From NCBI GenBank assembly GCA_018398765.1, contig JAHBMJ010002261.1:1307-20681 (forward strand): a DNA stretch of 19,375 bases, written 5' to 3'. The DNA comes from Chromera velia (lineage: Eukaryota > Sar > Chromeraceae). Position numbers and translations under genes: made by a program. Under the pieces are notes generated by a model. It had not been told where the DNA came from and did no database searches. It worked only from the letters and a program-made list of their open reading frames with translations. Shown here piece after piece: positions 1 through 8,430 of this stretch. Each line of letters begins with the position of its first letter. Position 1 is the stretch's first letter.

Positions 1-58
1 AAAGAAAAGAAAAGAAAAGAAAAGAGAGGAAGGAAGGAAGGAAGGAAGAAAGAAAGAA
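1..58. repeat. Purine microsatellite, (GAAAA)n then (GAAG)n
   Basis: Direct reading shows about five GAAAA-type units, then GGAA units, then GAAA units. It is intronic on the minus strand, and array length is probably polymorphic. Confidence 0.9.
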
Positions 59-414
59 AAAGACAGAGCGGGAAAAAGGTGATATAAAGCAGGGCCAAGC
101 AGAGTCACGTTCCGCTGCTACATGCAAACTGATGAGCACAGGTGAGAGGCGAAAGGATAGAAAGGCGCGGCCACAGATTGATGACCGAGGGGTCACGGCA
201 GAGAATACGGGGAGACGAAAAGGCAGACAAAAGACAAAAAAAGCAAACAGCACGGTAAGCATTGAAAAGAGCGAACCCACCCACACAAGAATAGGACAAA
301 CGTCAAAAAGAGGACACGCCATCCCAAGATCAAAAGAATGCGGATCAAGAGAGGGGTAACAAAGCTCTTGCAGCAAACAAAGAAAGAACACAAATCACAC
401 CGTCTCCTCCTCAC
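1..414 (-). other. Intron of the CELF-like gene, cut by the left edge
   Basis: Continuing on the minus strand from the donor at 414-413 (CAG|GTGAGG), no further open exon with RRM character is seen down to base 1, so this looks like the 5' part of an intron whose acceptor lies outside the window. Bases 1-58 are a purine microsatellite, GAAAA units passing into GAAG units, which reads as pyrimidine-rich on the gene strand. The rest is A-rich on the plus strand. The apparent ORFs here read through the donor and encode hydrophobic, Cys/Phe-rich low-complexity peptide, as expected for intron sequence. Confidence 0.6.
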
Positions 415-810
415 CTGATCCACTCCCGCAGGTGCGAGGTCATGAGGAAGGCCGAGTCTCTCTGCTTCACCCGATGCGTACTTCACAGTAAGAGGCCCAA
501 GGGTCTGCTCTAGCACCTTGATATTGTTCATTGCACGTACAGCAGAATCGGCATGAGTAATGGACGCCATTTTCACGAAAGCACACCCACGATGATTGTT
601 CGTCTCCTTGTCCCGAATAATGAGGCAATCGGTAATCGGACCAAAAGGCTCAAACAGGGATTTCACGTCATTTTCCGTGTAGGACTTAGGAACCCTGCCA
701 ACAAACAATTTGACCTCGATCGGGGGGCACCCTCCTGCGCCGGTAGGGGCCATCTGGGGGGCCTGAGCCTCGCCCATCATACCCACGCCATTTGCTTGCG
801 AAGCTTCCAT
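415..810 (-). CDS. CELF/Bruno-like RNA-binding protein, first coding exon with RRM1 (partial gene)
   Basis: This exon encodes 132 residues ending in phase 0 at a clear donor (CAG|GTGAGG). Residues 33-117 form one RRM: RNP2 is KLFVGRV (34-40) and RNP1 is RGCAFVKM (74-81). The spacing and the helix-2/strand-4 segment NNIKVLEQTLGPLTVKYASG match RRM1 of CELF/Bruno proteins, where 'MKVLPGM..PI' occupies the same place. Family members bind U/GU-rich RNA and control splicing, translation and decay, usually with three RRMs; the other two would lie in exons left of the window. The start is uncertain. The ATG at 810 is the first in frame, but the frame stays open to a stop near 853 and AG acceptor-like sites lie at about 833 and 851, so upstream coding sequence may be spliced on. 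The family call is by motif; no partner or target can be read here. Confidence 0.8.
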
Positions 811-1228
811 CGTCTCCGCGTCCGCAAAACTTTTCTGGACAACTGACACGGTCTATGCAGCCGCACAGGCAAAGAAAAGATGCACAAGTACAGAGAAGGA
901 CTTGGGGACAGTGGAACCACCAATACAATGAAAATACGAAAGAAACTGTGAAGCAATGGCAAAGAACTACACAACCGACGATGAATCTGTAGACACTTGC
1001 GAAACTTGTGGCAAACACGGGCACGTCACACACCACACTGACACTCAGGTGCAAGAATGCAGGCTCGTGTATCAGGCACAACACCAACACATGAACAGGA
1101 GGGAAAGTCAGAGTGGTTTTCTCTTTACGCTCTTATCAGCTGCCAGAAGGCTTTCAAATGGCCGTGCTTCAAAATTCTTGTCAGATCGATCAGAGCCAAA
1201 TTTTTTTTCGCCTGACTCAACTGAGAAA

Positions 1229-1301
1229 TGCCGTGGCCCCTGTGATTCAGTGCACAAGTGCGCGGTCTGAGTTTGATTTTTTTTGTCCGGGGGCCACGGC
1301 A
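1229..1301. repeat. 12-bp perfect inverted repeat with 49-nt spacer
   Basis: TGCCGTGGCCCC at 1229-1240 pairs with GGGGCCACGGCA at 1290-1301. The spacer includes a T8 run, and a second T8 run lies just left of the left arm. Position in a divergent spacer would suit a protein-binding or cruciform site, but nothing further supports this. Confidence 0.6.
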
Positions 1302-1433
1302 AGAACTGCATATGACGTCTCCGAATTATGAGAGGTCCCGGAAAGTGCACTGTACACTTCGGAAATCTCGGAGGGCAGCGCGGAAATGGTCTAATCCCGA
1401 ATTTTTTGCATATTAGAGACAGTCAGTAAGCCC

Positions 1434-1463
1434 GTTGGGGAACTTGGGGCCCCAACTTTATTT
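1434..1463. repeat. Short hairpin GTTGGGG...CCCCAAC followed by a T-run
   Basis: The arms are 1434-1440 and 1450-1456 with a 9-nt loop, and a T-rich run follows. GGGGCCCC (1446-1453) is itself palindromic and flanked by AACTT on both sides. It superficially resembles a bacterial terminator, which is not meaningful in this context. Confidence 0.5.
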
Positions 1464-1499
1464 TTTTCACATAATCAATCTGTGATCGAGCGCTAGCTT

Positions 1500-1520
1500 G
1501 CGCGCGCGCGTCGCGCGCGC
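1500..1520. promoter_or_regulatory. Alternating CG tract in the divergent spacer
   Basis: Twenty-one bases of strict C/G alternation, broken by one T at 1511, make a 19-bp palindrome (9-bp arms, 1502-1510 and 1512-1520). Such tracts favour left-handed DNA and often occur in nucleosome-poor promoter DNA. A similar shorter tract occurs in the other divergent spacer near 11855. The regulatory role is inferred. Confidence 0.45.
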
Positions 1521-1820
1521 TTGCATGCCCGCGAGAGTTTGAATAAGGCACTCATATGGCACTCAATGGCACTCATCCGTCAGATTTTTACCGCGAAAAT
1601 TCAGAAATTCGAGACACACAATTAAAGGGACACACCGGCCACGCAGACGACATCAAAGCAACCGTGCTGACCTCTCCCTCTTGACCCCTATGGTCTCTCA
1701 GAGGGCTTCGTCGGAAGTCGAGGAAGTAGCATGAAGTGAACATGGCAGAGCTTGACTGAAAGTAGGTGGTCCAGAAAAACTCCTCACATTCAATGGAGGG
1801 GGGAATGATCGTGAAACCAG

Positions 1821-1842
1821 CAGGTGTCAAAGTTGACACCTG
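1821..1842. promoter_or_regulatory. 22-bp palindrome just upstream of the RRM-gene start codon
   Basis: Perfect 10-bp arms CAGGTGTCAA (1821-1830) and TTGACACCTG (1833-1842) are separated by AG, ending 13 bp before the ATG at 1856. It could be a dimeric transcription-factor site, or a hairpin in the 5' UTR that affects translation. The sequence shows the symmetry; the function is inferred. Confidence 0.6.
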
Positions 1843-1855
1843 AGACTGTTGGGAA

Positions 1856-2791
1856 ATGCCGGGTGACTGCCCTACAGTTGTTCCTGGCGGCAGCTCTGTT
1901 TCGGCAGAAGGGACGCTGCTTTACCCATCGAGTGAAGAAGCTGTTTTCAGTGAAGAAGGTGAAATGCAGACCGTAGAGGTGGAAGGGACGGTCGAAGAGG
2001 ACGATAAGCTGGAGGAAAGTGCGCATTGTTCGTGCTGCATCTGCTCAAACGGGCCGCTTCCCTGGGAAGCCGACCCCAACTGGAGGCCTGCACGCATTGC
2101 TGAGACCATGGACGCAGTGAGACAGCTTGCACCGCAAGTCGATGCCTCTGAAATGAGTTTTGAGTTACAGGGATTCCCGTATTGCCCTAATCAGTGGGGG
2201 CAAGCAGGGGAAGCAGAACTCCCTCAAACAATGCCCAAGGGGAAATTTGGTGCACTCGGAACGAATCTCTTTGCCTTCGGGCTTCCCATCGGTTGGGGTC
2301 GGGAGAAATTGATCGAGCACTTCCGTGTATGTGGGACGATCGTCAGTTGCCGTGTGATCAAAGACCCGAAATTGAAGAAGTCCCGGGGGTACGGCTTCGT
2401 CTGTTTCCTCGATCACAAGTCAACACTCCGGGCCCTGCAGCGACTGAATGGCCTCGAGGTGGGCTCAGGGTCTTTCAGGAAACGTCTCCGTGTGACGATC
2501 AAGTTGGGCGAGGAGAAATTTTTCCTCGCTGCGATGAGGGAGTGCGACAGGGAGGAAAAGGAAAAAGTGGCGAACCTCGACGGAGACGCGGCGGATGCGA
2601 ATACGCGTGACAGCGAGGAGAAAGGGAAACGGAAGAAGCGCAGAGGAGCAAGGAAGAAGGCGGCAGAGAAGAAGAAGGCGGCGCTTGCCGAGGAAGAGGT
2701 GAGAGAGATCTTTGTTCAATCGAGGTGCATGATGCAGCGAAAAGGGAGGGAAGGAAGGAAGGCGATTTCGTCCAACTTGTGCCCATTTCTT

Positions 2792-2833
<42 letters not shown>

Positions 2834-3972
2834 GGTTTGATCGATCCGCTGCGTCTCTGTCCGCGTTCTTCGCTTTCAGCGACTCCGACTTGCCTAAGCA
2901 GTCTCGTGAGTAGCGACAGCACGTCATCTCGACCAAATGAAGTAAGGGGGGAAGACGGTCTCGATCCTGCCTCCGACTTAGTATCTTTTTCTTCCCTCTT
3001 GAATCCTGCCTTCAATTTTCATCCATCGTGTGTTGTCTGTCACGGAGTGTAGATGTCTCTGTAGGCGACTGAACTGCGCAGCTGTGCGTCTGTCAAGTCC
3101 ATAGAACGAACAGGTGCTCTCTGATGTGGATGGAAGTCGTGTTCTGTTGAGTGCACGTGATCGGTATGCGCATGTTCTGCGTTGGTGTCTCTCTCTGTTT
3201 CGTTCGTTAGTTGCAGGCAAAGGCAAAGACCAAGGAACTCATCCTTCCTCCTGCCCTTCCTCCTTTGAACGCTTTCGGTCGCGCGGAAGGTTCGGTTGAA
3301 GCCTCGAGGTGGTTTGCGGAGAAGACCATGATAGGAGGACAGAGCGGGAGAGAAGGGAGAGAGGGGAGCACTCCGACAAGAATCGGGGGGACCGGTTCGG
3401 GTTCGCCCCCGTCAGCAGGCAGGTCGACCACCCTGACCCCACCTGAAAATAGCCTGTCCCATTCTGCGGACTGCTGTTGCGATTCTTCAGGCTCGACACA
3501 GGATGAGCATCAAGAATGCGCTGTTGAAAACAAGGTTATGCGAGGAGCTTGGGGTGGGGCGGCGCAGGGGAATGGAGTGGGATGGAATGGGCCCATCCCC
3601 CCCCCGCCGAGGGGGCCCCTCCCGCCGCCTCAGCCTCAGCAGTCGCACACATGCACTTACCAGGAGCAGCAGCACCAGGGTCCCCCCTTGCTTGCTGCAT
3701 ATCCATGCAAGGAACAAGGGAAGGGAAATGAGATTCCTCAGATCGAACCGCAACTTCAGTCCGCCGTCGCTCCGCCGCCCTGTTCATCTTTTGATCGTAC
3801 CACCACACTCTTCACCCCCACCCCTCCCGTACCTCCGCCTTCGAGACCCGCTCCAGATCCCTGGAGGTTCAAGCAGCCGAAGCAGCACCCCCCGATGGAG
3901 AACCCATCCTGGGTTGCTGGAGGTCGTCGCCACCATCATCCACACGCCTGTACTGTCACTCAGCTCGAGTGA
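1856..3972 (+). CDS. Single-RRM RNA-binding protein with Cys cluster, basic segment and Pro-rich tail (exons 1856-2698 and 3217-3972)
   Basis: Exon 1 gives 281 residues and exon 2 gives 251 plus stop; both junctions are phase 0 (GAG|GTGAGA ... TTGCAG|GCA), for 532 residues. From the N-terminus: an acidic stretch (about 27-54), a Cys cluster (C58, C60, C61, C63), an RRM (about 136-220) with RNP2 LFAFGL (138-143) and RNP1 RGYGFVCF (177-184), an E/K-rich basic segment (about 231-280) resembling a nuclear localisation signal or charged helix, and a Pro/Gln-rich low-complexity tail. The RRM most resembles the third RRM of CELF/ELAV proteins (LIEHFRVCGTIVSCRVI, then LNGLEVG). The likely role is RNA binding in processing or stability; substrate unknown. 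The stop TGA lies inside GAGTGAGT, so a donor at 3969 could extend the protein. The ATG at 1856 is the first in the open frame. Confidence 0.8.
2788..2833 (+). repeat. Compound microsatellite (CT)n(GT)n in the intron
   Basis: About 14 CT units pass directly into about 9 GT units. In the transcript this gives a pyrimidine tract plus a UG repeat, and UG repeats are classic ligands of CELF-type proteins. The same compound order occurs at 6232-6282 and 15203-15255. Confidence 0.9.
2880..2905 (+). other. Candidate 26-nt poison microexon
   Basis: The interval is preceded by a pyrimidine-rich acceptor (TTCGCTTTCAG, ending 2879) and followed by a near-consensus donor (GTGAGT at 2906). Its length is not a multiple of three, and in the phase set by exon 1 it reads five codons and then TAA (2895-2897). 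Inclusion would truncate the protein just after the basic segment. This is inference from splice signals; no transcript evidence is available. Confidence 0.35.
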
Positions 3973-4580
3973 GTGGCAGACAGCAGGCTGAACAACTTCA
4001 TATGCACGAGGAAGGAATGACAGAGTGCCGAAAGCCGACAAGCGGAGGGAGAGAAGAGAAGTCGGTGGCGTCGTTTCGATTCTTCGTCTGCTGCTGTCTC
4101 TCTCCTCTATGGGTCGAGGGTGGGGGGGGTCGGCTCGATTGATTGTTGCACTCGAGGGTGGAATGGGTTGCTGAATATATGCTTGAATGAAAGAAAGAAA
4201 GAAAATCCATTTGTATTATAAGTGAAGCAACGCGAGAGTGTTCCATCGTACCTGAACGTAGGTAGTGGAAACTCTTTCATTCTGTCGTTCCTCTTGTCTT
4301 TTCACACTGTCTTTTTTGCTTCCTTCGTTCCTTACAAACAATCTCGTCTTCCTTCCTGCATTCAGCCTTTCGGTTTTTTTTATCCCGCTGGCTGCCTGTG
4401 CACTTACTTCCTTCTCCCACCTCCTCTGACAAATGTCTTGGTGCTCGTTTATAAATATCTCTCTATTTGTGCTCGAATGATTTGTCGTCCAACATGCTTC
4501 CTTCGATACCCCTTTCCCTTTCCTTCCACCTCGATCGTTTCGTTTCATTTTGGGAGTGCGTGGTCACTCCCTTTTCTTCT

Positions 4581-4609
4581 CACTCACTCACTCACTCACT
4601 CACTCACTC
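4581..4609. repeat. (CACT)n microsatellite
   Basis: About seven CACT units follow a CT-rich block, and the complementary-looking GTGAGTGAG lies about 40 bp downstream (4650-4658), so the two could pair as a short hairpin. Confidence 0.9.
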
Positions 4610-5345
4610 TTTTCCCTTCCTTCCGTCTGGACCCAGTCAGTTGCGTTAGTGAGTGAGTCGACAGGAGGAACTCAAAGGTGTGTGTGATCCATCGAAGGTT
4701 GTCAATCAATCAAAGAAAGAAAGTTCATTCATAGAGCAGACAGGGGGGAGAAAGGCCAACAGAGTTCAAAGGATGGAAGGAGCAACAGAGCGCGAAAGAA
4801 ACAAAGAAGAAAGAACAATCAGTGGACTGCGAGAACAAGACAGAATCAAATGAAGGACGGAGGAGCGAGGAGGAAAGGGTGTTCTGGTCCCTTCCTTCTC
4901 TGCCTTCCTTCCGCCCTGAAACCTGAAGCCGAGCTATCAAAGAAAGGTACACGCGCGCGGGAGATCTGACTGCAGTTGCTCCTCTATGCTTTACTTTTTC
5001 ATTGAAACTCTTCAGCTTGAAAACAGAAACGAAGAAAAGCGTGCAAGTCACCGTCCGGATGGATGGAAGGAACAGTGAAGTCTGTCAGACAGACAGACGA
5101 ACAGACAGAAAGATTCCTTCCTTCCTTCCTTATTCTGCGCACTCGAGTGAAATGAGGAAAGAAAGGAAAACTACACACACACCCTTCTACTTCTTTACAA
5201 AAGTTGAGCATTGGTTCGCCCCCGTGCCTCCTTTCCTTTGTTTTTCTTGGAGGTACTGTCTTTCTCTTCCTTCTTTCAGGCCACGACCAGTTTCGTCGGG
5301 TTGTTTCTCTTGCAGCATTCTTTCTGTCTTTTTGTCTTGTCCTTC

Positions 5346-5434
5346 TCTCTCGCCCATACCCGCACCCCGATCTGCAAAGGTGGGTGAGTGACAAGAAGTC
5401 TCCGCCATCTTTTCCTTTCTCTTCTTCAGGTTCT
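5346..5434 (+). repeat. Conserved core of the duplication, copy A
   Basis: It contains CGCCCATACCCGCACCCCGA, a GTGGGTGAGTGA segment resembling a donor, GTCTCCGCCATCTTTTCC, and a TTCTCTTCTTCAG|GTTCT acceptor-like end. The donor-like to acceptor-like distance is about 50 nt. Why this core is more conserved than its surroundings is unknown; candidates are a mini-intron, a regulatory element or part of a mobile element. Confidence 0.55.
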
Positions 5435-5527
5435 ATTGGAGTATTTGTCCGCACAGAGACCTTGCAACCTGCTGTGTGTGCGTCCTCTCTGCCCCTTGAG
5501 GCGGTCAGCTGTCGACCTGCGCTTTCC

Positions 5528-5562
5528 CCCCCCCCTCTCTCTCTCTCTCTTTTTCTCTCTCT
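5528..5562. repeat. C-run plus (CT)n tract
   Basis: A C8-type homopolymer passes into CT units interrupted by TTTTT. It sits inside copy A of the duplication and has a shorter CT-rich counterpart near 7950 in copy B. Confidence 0.85.
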
Positions 5563-6228
5563 GCGCTGTCGAGTCGCTGCGATCTTAGGCCTTCCTTGAT
5601 CAGACCGACACACAGTGAGGCGGAGCGGCTGGCGTTAATTTTTCGCTTCTTTCTTGGGTGTGCATACAGCAAACAGTCATACAGAGAGGCAAGAAGCAGG
5701 TAGGCAGGCAGTCGAGTGAGCTGTCGTTGTCGTTGTTCAACACGTCGACCCCCGACTGCATGCCTCCAAGGGGGCGCTTGAAATCTTCTTTCCTTCCTGG
5801 GTGGCTGAATGCTTCGATTGATTCTTTACGGTGAATGTGTGTGGGGGGGTGCATTGTGTTGTCTGCCGAAGCAAGGGAGAGGAGGGTAGTTGCAGCGGGG
5901 CGATGGGCACGCCAGGAAAATCATGTCAGCGGAGCGACGACGAGAACAGAAAATGCTTCCATATGGCGCGTGCACACCGGAAGGACAAGGAAGGTTGATT
6001 GAAGGAAGCACGTCTCCTCTCCTCAAACACAAAAATGAAAGAAAGAAAGAAAGAATGAAACGAAACGGACCGACGGGGTCCATGCTTGTCCGCATCCGCG
6101 CCCTGTTCCTTCCCTCCTTTCCCGTCTCCGAGCTAGCTTCACATGTCTCTCTCTGCCTGCGTGTAAAAACAATGATATGTCTGCGTTTCTTCCTTCCTTC
6201 TTTCCTTCCTTCCATGTACCTACCACCA

Positions 6229-6231
<3 letters not shown>

Positions 6232-6279
<48 letters not shown>

Positions 6280-6282
6280 TGT
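6232..6282 (+). repeat. Compound microsatellite (CT)n(GT)n
   Basis: About 15 CT units pass directly into about 10 GT units, in the same order and orientation as in the introns at 2788-2833 and 15203-15255. It lies in the intergenic repeat region between convergent genes. Confidence 0.9.
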
Positions 6283-6653
6283 CCCCCTCTTCTCTTCTCT
6301 TCTGTCTGTACCCTTTTTCTTTTCTACTTCTGCTCCCCCCCCTCTTATACAAACGGCATGAGGTTCTTTCGTGCCTCAATCATGTCTTCTACTTGTTTGT
6401 ATTCTTCACGTCTGCACGTTGGTGGAATTCCCTCTCGTCTGTATGTTTCTGCGAAGGGAAAGGAAACGTTTAAACAAATCTCTCTCTCTCGCAGAGCATC
6501 GACAGGCCACCCCTGACAAACAAACAAACGAACAGACAAACGGAAAGGAAAGCCGGGAGAAGAGAGATGAGAGTGAGATCCGACGTACTTCCTTCACAGT
6601 TCTGGATCTCTCCCTCCGCTTTTGTATTTGTTGTTGAAATGTAGAGAGACAGA

Positions 6654-6684
6654 AAGAGAGGGGGGGAGAGAGAGAGAGAGAGAA
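6654..6684. repeat. (GA)n / G-run tract
   Basis: GAGAG units surround a G7 run, on the purine side of one of the alternating strand-skew blocks. Confidence 0.85.
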
Positions 6685-7239
6685 AGGCGCTGTCCCAGAT
6701 TTGAGTGCACGGCTACGTGGGCTGGTTGATTTTTTGATTCTTGCTGTCTTGCACACCTGTATGGATGCATGCATGTATGTCTCTTTCTTCTTTTGATTTC
6801 TTCTGGCGAGATGTTGCCGTCTCTTCACACAGACACTCCCAAGTCCAAACATGCGACCGAAGCGTGCGTCACTTTTTGTCTCTCGCCATCTTTGCTGCTT
6901 CCATTTCTTTTTTCTCTTCCTTCTTTCCTCCCTTCCTCCCTTCCTTCCTGCTTTCCTGAGATCGCTAGTATCTGAAAGCAGATACTGGGGGAAGTCAGAA
7001 CAGGACCGGAGTGATTGGTCTGGGAGGAAGAAAAGAAAAACGAAGTGGTTGCTTCATCAGGCAGTATCTCACAGAGAAGACAGAAAGGAGGGAGAGCAAA
7101 GGTCGTCTGTGGGAAACAGGAAAAAAAGAAAGAATGGAAGCCAGCAAGCAAGAAAGAAAGAAAGAAAGAACATGAAAGAAGGGGTGGCGGAAGTCCACTC
7201 GAAGGTGAGAGGAACAAACAGAAAGACAGAGAAAGGGGC

Positions 7240-8260
7240 GAGGGAGGAGGAGGAAAGGAATGTTCTGGTTCCTTCCTTTTCCTTCCTGTCCCTCAATAAC
7301 TAGAAAGGGGGCCCATCAGACCGGGAGACAGACAGACAGAGAGACCAAGAGACGTAGAAAAGAAAAAAGAACAGCTACCATTTTTAGAAGAGAAGAGGGG
7401 AAGGGAGAAGACTTTCGCTCTCATTCCTTCCTCACCTAATTCTCTCTCTTCTTTTCATTCTTCTGAAAAGCAACGCTCTTGGTCAAAACGAAAAGAAGAA
7501 AATTGACTTCACTCAGTTCCCCCAAACCTCTCATCCATTCATCCCCATGCAGTCCCTCCCCACTCTTTCTTTCTTTCTCTGTAGCTCGCAATTGCTGCGC
7601 CCAACTGAAGCGGCGCCTTCCTTGTCCTTGTACACCGTTCTTCATCTTCCTTGCAAGAAAGTTAGTAGTACTATTACTCGATTTCTTCCTTCCGACCACA
7701 GACAGAAAACGTCGGGTTTCCCTTCCGTCTTTCTTTTTGTCTTCTCCCTCTCGCCCATACCCGCACCCCGATCGGCAAGGGTGGGTGAGTGAGTGAGTGA
7801 GAAGTCTCCGCCATCTTTTCCTTTCTCTTCCTTTTTCTTCAGGTTCTTTTTCAGTCTTTGTAGGAAGAATTCAATGATTTGATCTGTCGACAGTCCGACG
7901 GTGATCCTGTTTGCTTCTTGAGACAGACGGTCAGATGTGGACGTGCGCTTTCTCTTCTTTCTCTCTTTGCGCTGTCGCACTGTCCAGACATTTGCACGAG
8001 CATTCGGATCCGGTCAGATAGACGACTCGCGTGAATTTTTGGTTTTCTTTTTGATGTCTATGCATGGATACGGCAGGTAGGCAGTGGCGCTGCCCTTTTC
8101 GTTTTTTTTTCGGTCAGTGAGCCCCTTACTGCCTGCAAGGGGCGTGTGTGTAAATGCGTTGGAGGTGGTATGTCTCGTACGTGCATGTATATGTTGTTTC
8201 TCGCCTCGCCTGACTGCATGTTTGTGTTGTGTCCAGAAGGCAGGGACGGGGGGNNNNGGG
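7240..8260. repeat. Diverged duplication, copy B
   Basis: This is the counterpart of 4860-5890; see the anchors listed there. Collinear matches persist near the right end (TGCATGTTTGTGTTGTGTCC at 8215 against TGCATTGTGTTGTCTGCC at 5851). The right boundary falls close to the G-run and N gap, so its exact end cannot be judged. Confidence 0.6.
7748..7848 (+). repeat. Conserved core of the duplication, copy B
   Basis: It carries the same CGCCCATACCCGCACCCCGA, donor-like GTGAGTGAGTGAG (expanded relative to copy A), GTCTCCGCCATCTTTTCC and acceptor-like TTTTTCTTCAG|GTTCT as 5346-5434. It differs mainly by extra GTGA units and a longer pyrimidine tract. Confidence 0.55.
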
Positions 8261-8266
8261 GGGGGG
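8248..8266. other. Assembly gap (NNNN) inside a G homopolymer
   Basis: Four Ns at 8254-8257 are flanked by G runs. The true length of the G tract is unknown, so frames and repeat boundaries crossing this point are unreliable. Confidence 0.95.
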
Positions 8267-8409
8267 ATGCAAAGATGCACCCATAGTGCCCGAGCATGGT
8301 ATCGTTCTGTGTCGGGGGGTCTGTGTGTGTTTGTGGGACCACGTGCAGGCTCACTTGCACGAGTGGCGGTGTTGCTGTCACTAGTCTTTTCAAATCGACT
8401 CTAACCCTT

Positions 8410-8430
8410 CAGTCAGTCAGTCAGTCAGTC
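8410..8430. repeat. (CAGT)n microsatellite
   Basis: About five CAGT units are read directly. No coding context is seen. Confidence 0.9.

Larger units (their letters stand above)
811..1855. promoter_or_regulatory. Divergent intergenic region between the two RRM genes
   Basis: This spacer of about 1 kb separates a minus-strand and a plus-strand gene, so it probably holds both promoters and 5' UTRs. No supported exon is seen. It contains a 12-bp inverted repeat (1229-1240 / 1290-1301), a GTTGGGG/CCCCAAC hairpin followed by a T-run (1434-1463), an alternating CG tract (1500-1520) and a palindrome beside the plus-strand start codon (1821-1842). No TATA box stands out. Confidence 0.6.
2699..3216 (+). 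other. Intron of the single-RRM gene
   Basis: The donor is GTGAGA at 2699 and the acceptor TTAGTTGCAG ends at 3216; splicing keeps the frame. The start of the intron is AGG-rich (2740-2765), followed by a (CT)n(GT)n tract and then mixed sequence. Reading through gives a Ser/Leu/Cys low-complexity peptide, which supports removal. Confidence 0.75.
4860..5890. repeat. Diverged duplication, copy A
   Basis: This segment aligns with 7240-8260 through a series of collinear matches at an offset of about 2.37-2.42 kb. Examples are GTTCTGGT + CCTTCCTT (4880 / 7262), GTCGGGTT (5295 / 7711), a strongly conserved core (about 5346-5434 / 7748-7848), TGCGCT (5518 / 7945), GCGCTGTCG (about 5563 / 7968) and AATTTTT + TTTCTT (5636 / 8033). 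The intervening sequence has diverged and changed in length. No coding content is evident. Confidence 0.6.

Noticed and set aside
193-849. Full 218-codon read of the left minus-strand frame as one exon
   Set aside because: The read starts at GTG and continues past a strong GTGAGG donor into Cys/Phe/Leu-rich intron-like sequence; only 415-810 carries the RRM.
1434-1463. Bacterial-type intrinsic terminator (GTTGGGG/CCCCAAC plus T-run)
   Set aside because: The window has spliceosomal introns and eukaryotic gene families, so a rho-independent terminator has no meaning here. The fold is listed only as a hairpin.
6022-6060. CRISPR-like or tandem array in the GAAA, CTTC and CAGT repeats
   Set aside because: The units are 2-5 bp with no unique spacers, so these are microsatellites.
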